Below are positions 40,071 through 45,795 of a stretch of DNA of 45,795 nucleotides, piece by piece. The position numbers were made by a program, and so were the translations under genes. The stretch lies in assembly GCA_017882615.1 (NCBI GenBank), contig JADGPD010000009.1, positions 1 to 45,795 on the forward strand, given 5' to 3'. The notes beneath the pieces are model-generated. The model was not told where the DNA came from. It saw only the letters and a list, made by a program, of their open reading frames with translations, and did no database searches. Position 1 is the stretch's first letter. Every line of letters begins with the position of its first letter. Origin of the DNA: Thermoleophilia bacterium (GTDB taxonomy: Bacteria; Actinomycetota; Thermoleophilia; Gaiellales; Gaiellaceae).

Positions 40071-40577
40071 GTGATCAGTCAGATGGCGACCGAAAACGAT
40101 CCGGACGCCGGGACAACCGCTGAAGAGATCGAGCGTCTCTACCGCGACGGCTTTCATCGCTACCTGCGAGTCGCCGAGGCAATAGCCGGCAGTCCCGAGA
40201 GTGGGCTCGACGCGGTGCAGGAAGGCTTCGCCCGTGCGCTCCGCAACCTCGATAGCTTCCGCGGAGAAGCGCGTCTTTCCACCTGGGTCTGGACCTGCGT
40301 CGTCAACGCCGCAAAGGGCGCACAGGCGCACGGCGAGCTCGCTCTCGTCGAAGAGATCTCCGATTCGGGGATCGTCGAAGACCGCCCGTCGGGTCTGAGG
40401 GACCTGATCGCTTCGCTCCCGGAACGCCAGCGCACCGCTCTCTTCCTGCGCTACTACGCCGATCTCGACTACCAGGCGATCGCCGCCGTGCTTGGCGTCC
40501 GGGTGGGGACGGTCGGGGCGACGCTCAACAAGGCGCAGGCCTCGTTGCGCCGGCAACTGAAGGAGGTCTCGCCATGA
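40071..40577 (+). CDS. ECF-type sigma-70 family factor
   Basis: A 168-aa alternative sigma factor with two domains. Region 2 (about 20-85) has LYRDGFHRYLRVAEAI, AVQEGFARALRNLDSFRGEARLSTW, typical of ECF factors, and region 4 (about 105-165) has LPERQRTALFLRYYADLDYQAIAAVLGVRVGTVGATLNKAQASLRRQL. It is normal in length. GTG 40071 is used, 6 nt after a TATCTA box; ATG 40083 is an alternative. Its TGA overlaps the ATG of the next gene (ATGA), which codes a membrane protein and is probably its partner. Target promoters are unknown. Confidence 0.9.
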   Translation: MISQMATENDPDAGTTAEEIERLYRDGFHRYLRVAEAIAGSPESGLDAVQEGFARALRNLDSFRGEARLSTWVWTCVVNAAKGAQAHGELALVEEISDSGIVEDRPSGLRDLIASLPERQRTALFLRYYADLDYQAIAAVLGVRVGTVGATLNKAQASLRRQLKEVSP

Positions 40578-41608
40578 AACACCGCGATTACTCTTCCGTT
40601 CGCGAGGCCCTTTCCAGTCACGTACCCGAGCGCCGCGAGATCGATCCCGACTGGGAGGACGTGCTCGCGCTGGAGGGACTCCTGACGCTCGAACGGCCCG
40701 AGCGAGAGAAGCGCAGGCTCGGTTTTCTGCGAGCAACCGGCACCCCGCAGACCGGTGCGAGGCGCAGGGTTTCACGCCGCACTCTGATAATCGCCTTCGT
40801 CTCGCTGATGGCGCTCATAGGCTCCGCTCTTGCCATCGGGGCCAAGCTGGGCCTGTTGTATCCGTGGGACGGAGACCAAACGATCTATGGCCCCCAGATG
40901 CCCCAAGGCGGCTACGAGAGTTCCGGCTTCGGCCAAGTGCCGCAGGCCAACGATCCCGCCGGCGATGTCGGCGTCGTGGCGACCGGGAACTGGTCCGGCC
41001 ACGACTGGGTTCTAGCTGCCTACGTCTCGAGGGGCGGAGATGTTTGCGACGGAATCCAGTTCGAGAAGTCGCTGGATGTGAACGCTTTTGTGCGTCCAGC
41101 GGCCCCCGGTCTCAGCCCACCGGCGTGCACGCCCATGAGAGTTCTTCATCCCGACCTGGCCTGGTCGACGGAGGCGCTTCTCACGCCCATCGATTACCAC
41201 CAAGGCATTGTTGGGAACCTCCCCTTTTACGAAGACGAGGCGCAGACACAGCCCGAGTACGTAGTCGGACCGGTCGTAGACGAGGCTCGGGTTGTCCGTA
41301 TCGAGCTCTATGGCGGCACTGTCGTCGAGACGAACACCGTGCCGGCCCCGGCCGCGCTGGATCTTCCGATGCGTTTCTTCTCCAGCGCGCTGCCCTGCGG
41401 CGGATTCGTGGTTCATGTGGAGGCCCGCGACAAGAAGGGCTCCATCATCGACCAGGTGAGCACGCCTCTCTCTCCGGACGAGCTCCGGAGGTATCAAGAG
41501 ACGCAGGCGCGCTGTGCCGGCACAACGCTCCCGCCCGACACTACTTCCACCGCCACAGCGCCTCAGTCTCAGGCTCCTGGAGGCTTCTCGTCCTCGGGCG
41601 CTCCATAG
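40574..41608 (+). CDS. membrane protein coupled to the sigma factor, possible anti-sigma factor
   Basis: A 344-aa protein. The cytoplasmic N terminus (about 1-69) is charged, one membrane helix follows (about 70-92, LIIAFVSLMALIGSALAIGA), and the rest (about 95-344) is outside and contains several Cys. The extracytoplasmic region has WDGDQTIYGPQMPQGG, GNWSGHDWVLAAYVSRGGDVCDG and CGGFVVHVEARDKKGSIIDQV and ends in a Thr/Ser/Pro-rich tail. The layout (short inside, one helix, large outside) fits a membrane anti-sigma factor, but the zinc-binding HxxxCxxC motif common in ZAS anti-sigma proteins is absent and no known family is recognised. The ATG overlaps the sigma stop, so the two are translationally coupled. 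A role in sensing an envelope signal is inference. Confidence 0.75.
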   Translation: MKHRDYSSVREALSSHVPERREIDPDWEDVLALEGLLTLERPEREKRRLGFLRATGTPQTGARRRVSRRTLIIAFVSLMALIGSALAIGAKLGLLYPWDGDQTIYGPQMPQGGYESSGFGQVPQANDPAGDVGVVATGNWSGHDWVLAAYVSRGGDVCDGIQFEKSLDVNAFVRPAAPGLSPPACTPMRVLHPDLAWSTEALLTPIDYHQGIVGNLPFYEDEAQTQPEYVVGPVVDEARVVRIELYGGTVVETNTVPAPAALDLPMRFFSSALPCGGFVVHVEARDKKGSIIDQVSTPLSPDELRRYQETQARCAGTTLPPDTTSTATAPQSQAPGGFSSSGAP

Positions 41609-41625
41609 CGAAGTCGATCTCGCCG

Positions 41626-44100
<2,475 letters not shown>

Positions 44101-44109
44101 GTCTGCCCT

Positions 44110-44505
44110 CTACCCACCCTGCCGCTTTCGTCGCGGATTCGGCAGCGGCGGCTCGGGCGCCCGGTAGATGACGAGCTCGCGCCGGTAGGAGCGATGCACC
44201 TGATCGATCGCCTCGCGCATCTCGCGCTCCATTCGGTCGAGCCGGGCGTGCATCCTGCGCATCTCCTCCTCCAGCGTGAGCACCCGCTCCACCCCGGCCA
44301 GGTTCAGGCCCAACTCGCTCGTCAGCCGCTGGATCGCACGCAGCCGCTCGAGATCGGCTTCGGAGTAGAGGCGCGTGTTTCCGCCGGTGCGCTGCGGCCG
44401 CACCAGCCCCTTGGCCTCGTAGATGCGTAGCGTCTGCGGATGCATGCCGACCAGCTCGGCGGCGATCGAGATCATGTAGCGGGGACGGTCGTCAGTCATC
44501 GTCAT
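44110..44505 (-). CDS. hspR: heat-shock repressor HspR (MerR family)
   Basis: Autoregulatory repressor of the dnaK operon and clpB in Actinobacteria, with DnaK as co-repressor in known cases; 131 aa. The MerR HTH (about 10-65) is [36 protein letters not shown], followed by [28 protein letters not shown], and then an amphipathic helix (about 75-110) and a basic tail. It sits between dnaJ and clpB, the usual place. Two starts are possible: ATG 44505 and ATG 44499; AAGG stands 3 or 9 nt before them. A clean HspR operator (HAIR, CTTGAGT-N7-ACTCAAG) was not found here; the expected one lies upstream of dnaK outside the window. Confidence 0.95.
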   Translation of the reverse strand: MTMTDDRPRYMISIAAELVGMHPQTLRIYEAKGLVRPQRTGGNTRLYSEADLERLRAIQRLTSELGLNLAGVERVLTLEEEMRRMHARLDRMEREMREAIDQVHRSYRRELVIYRAPEPPLPNPRRKRQGG

Positions 44506-44791
44506 CGTCCTTCACGGGTGGAAGCGTCTTGTAGAAACCGCTGGCCATGCGCTTACGCCAAAGCGCCCTCGAGCTGCGCCAACTTCCTATCGCGCCCAAC
44601 CAGTACAGAGGCAGCCAGAGTAGGAACATTCCGCAGGCGTAGGCGATTCCCACGACGACGGCCTGATGAGTGCTGCCCATCGCCAGCGTCACGATCACCG
44701 CAACAGGGAAACCGACGGCGATCAACAGGCCGAGCAGGCTCGCGAGGCGCGCGATCCGCGCCGGTCTCGCCGATCGAATCGTCTCGCTCAT
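44492..44791 (-). CDS. small membrane protein in the chaperone operon (99 aa)
   Basis: A 99-aa protein with two membrane helices: [21 protein letters not shown] (about 16-37) and [23 protein letters not shown] (about 43-66). The C terminus is basic and then ends in five Asp (KDDDDD). It begins one base inside the dnaJ stop (TGATG) and overlaps the start of hspR by up to 14 nt, so it is firmly in the dnaJ-hspR-clpB operon. I do not recognise a family. The location suggests a role in membrane or heat stress; this is inference only. Confidence 0.75.
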   Translation of the reverse strand: MSETIRSARPARIARLASLLGLLIAVGFPVAVIVTLAMGSTHQAVVVGIAYACGMFLLWLPLYWLGAIGSWRSSRALWRKRMASGFYKTLPPVKDDDDD

Positions 44792-45795
44792 CAACGCACC
44801 AGCTTCTCACGCGGATTCTCTCTCGAAACCGACTTGAGTTGCTCGAGCGCTTCCTTCTCGGCCTTGTTGAGCTTCTTGGGCACCGTTACGCGCACGCGCG
44901 CGAGCAGGTCGCCGCGTCCCGAGCCCTTCAGCTTGGGGGCGCCCTGGCCGCGCACGCGCAGCAGCTTGCCCGACTCCGAGCCGGCGGGAACCTTGAGCGA
45001 GATCTTGCCGTCGGGAGTCGGCACCTCGACCGTGGCGCCAAGTGCGGCTTCCGGGTAGGTGACGGGCACCTCGATGATCAGATCGGCGCCGCGACGCTCG
45101 AACAGTTTCGAGGCCGCTACGCGGGTGACCACGAACAGATCGCCGGGCGGGCCGCCGTTCAGCCCCGGCTCACCCTTGCCCTTGAGACGGATGCGGGTGC
45201 CGTCCTTGACCCCGGCCGGGATCTTGACCTTGTACTGCTTGCTGCGCCGCACCTGGCCCGAGCCGCGACAGGTCGGGCAGGGCTTCTCGATGATCATTCC
45301 GGCGCCGCGGCAGCGCCTGCAGGGTTGTGAGATGGCGAACGGGCCCTGGCTCTCGGCTACGACGCCGCGACCGCCGCACTCCGGACAGGTTTTCGGCGAG
45401 GTACCGGGCTTGGCGCCCGAGCCGGCGCAGATCGAACAGGCCGCATCAACCTCAACGGGAACCCGCGTCTCGGCCCCGCGCAGGGAGTCTTCGAAGGAGA
45501 GATTGAGCGCCGCCTCGATGTCGCCGCCCCGCATCGCGCGAGTGTGCGCTCGCCCCCCTCCTCCTCCGAACAGGCTCGAGAAAACGTCGCCGAAACCGCC
45601 CAGGTCACCGAGATCGAACTGCTCGTAACGAACGCCGCCCGGGCCGGCCCCGCCCATCTGTGGGCCGCCGGCGCCGAACATGTCGTACTGCTTGCGCTTC
45701 TCGTCGTCGGAGAGGATGTCGTAGGCGTTCTGGACCTCCTTGAAGCGATCCTCGGCGTCCTTGTCACCGGGATTGGCGTCGGGGTGGTGGCGCCG
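44791..45795 (-). CDS. dnaJ: chaperone DnaJ (5' end beyond window)
   Basis: Hsp40 co-chaperone of DnaK; 334 codons including the stop are in the window, and the N terminus lies beyond base 45795. The J-domain HPD motif is visible at the edge (RRHHPDANPG), then FKEVQNAYDILSDDEKRKQYD, a Gly/Phe-rich linker (GGFGDVFSSLFGGGGG), and the zinc domain with four CxxCxGxG repeats: CSICAGSG, CPECGGRG, CRRCRGAG and CPTCRGSG. The C-terminal substrate-binding domain follows. All four zinc repeats are intact, so it is a type I DnaJ. The next gene starts inside the stop codon. The frame is open from the zinc domain to the window end without a stop. Confidence 0.97.
   Translation of the reverse strand, partial: RRHHPDANPGDKDAEDRFKEVQNAYDILSDDEKRKQYDMFGAGGPQMGGAGPGGVRYEQFDLGDLGGFGDVFSSLFGGGGGRAHTRAMRGGDIEAALNLSFEDSLRGAETRVPVEVDAACSICAGSGAKPGTSPKTCPECGGRGVVAESQGPFAISQPCRRCRGAGMIIEKPCPTCRGSGQVRRSKQYKVKIPAGVKDGTRIRLKGKGEPGLNGGPPGDLFVVTRVAASKLFERRGADLIIEVPVTYPEAALGATVEVPTPDGKISLKVPAGSESGKLLRVRGQGAPKLKGSGRGDLLARVRVTVPKKLNKAEKEALEQLKSVSRENPREKLVR

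Noticed and set aside
44831-44845. CTTGAGT half-site resembling the HspR operator
   Set aside because: Only one arm is present and it lies in the dnaJ coding region near its 3' end, so it is probably chance.

Overview
The window is a high-GC bacterial chromosome segment, densely packed and mostly transcribed from the minus strand. It looks like an Actinomycetota genome, most likely class Thermoleophilia (Gaiellales/Solirubrobacterales type). The reasons are: the gene order tRNA-Gln, glmU, prs, (insert), rplY, pth, mfd, prsA-like, mazG, eno, divIC, DUF501; the dnaJ, hspR, clpB arrangement; menaquinone synthesis by the futalosine route (mqnD, mqnB); and many genes that start 6-9 nt after a TANNNT-type -10 box with no leader. 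The taxonomic call is inference from gene families and order; no 16S gene or database search was available.

Layout. 62-1655 (+): a NarL-type response regulator, a degenerate histidine-kinase-like protein and a small conserved protein. 1746-2375 (-): a 7Fe ferredoxin and a receiver-like protein. 2487-8186 (-): a four-gene operon with 1-4 nt overlaps coding for a GAF/SpoIIE-type PP2C phosphatase, a membrane-fused spermidine-synthase-like protein, a glycerophosphodiesterase and an L,D-transpeptidase. 8358-9149 (+): two small membrane proteins. 9247-9837 (-): an excisionase/BldC-like HTH fused to a receiver. 10088-19455 (-): the conserved housekeeping run rplY-pth-mfd-prsA-mazG-eno, then divIC-DUF501 and two small genes. 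19700-24102 (-): a two-component system plus GH3 glycosidase and a 60-aa membrane protein, which separate prs from rplY. 24194-26998 (-): prs, glmU, tRNA-Gln. 27078-32709 (-): a tightly overlapped operon of an M23-like protein, metG, tatD, ksgA, ispE and a membrane protein, driven by a TTGACA promoter. 32785-36800: rsmI, a ROK sugar kinase divergent from an LCP ligase plus GlsB-type protein, an FmdB zinc ribbon and a small anchor protein. 36864-38712: mqnD and mqnB around a GNAT acetyltransferase. 38994-41608: an uncharacterised protein with three WLGSxARR repeats, a cupin, and an ECF-like sigma factor with a partner membrane protein. 41626-45795 (-): clpB, hspR, a membrane protein and the 3' part of dnaJ, cut by the window end.

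How the parts work together. The 10-33 kb region is growth machinery: translation quality control (pth, rplY, ksgA, rsmI, metG, tRNA-Gln), repair (mfd), nucleotide metabolism (prs, mazG), envelope precursors (glmU, ispE) and division (divIC). The accessory parts are sensing and envelope modules: two two-component systems, two receiver-like orphans, a PP2C phosphatase, and an ECF sigma with a membrane partner. They are linked by translational overlap to periplasmic enzymes (L,D-transpeptidase, GH3, LCP).

Most notable for follow-up: the phosphatase/SpeE-like/GDPD/L,D-transpeptidase operon; a mazG that seems to start at CTG; an M23-like ORF that runs 221 nt into metG; the WLGSxARR repeat protein; the sigma/membrane-protein pair; and the widespread leaderless starts. 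No CRISPR array, transposase, integrase or prophage gene was seen.
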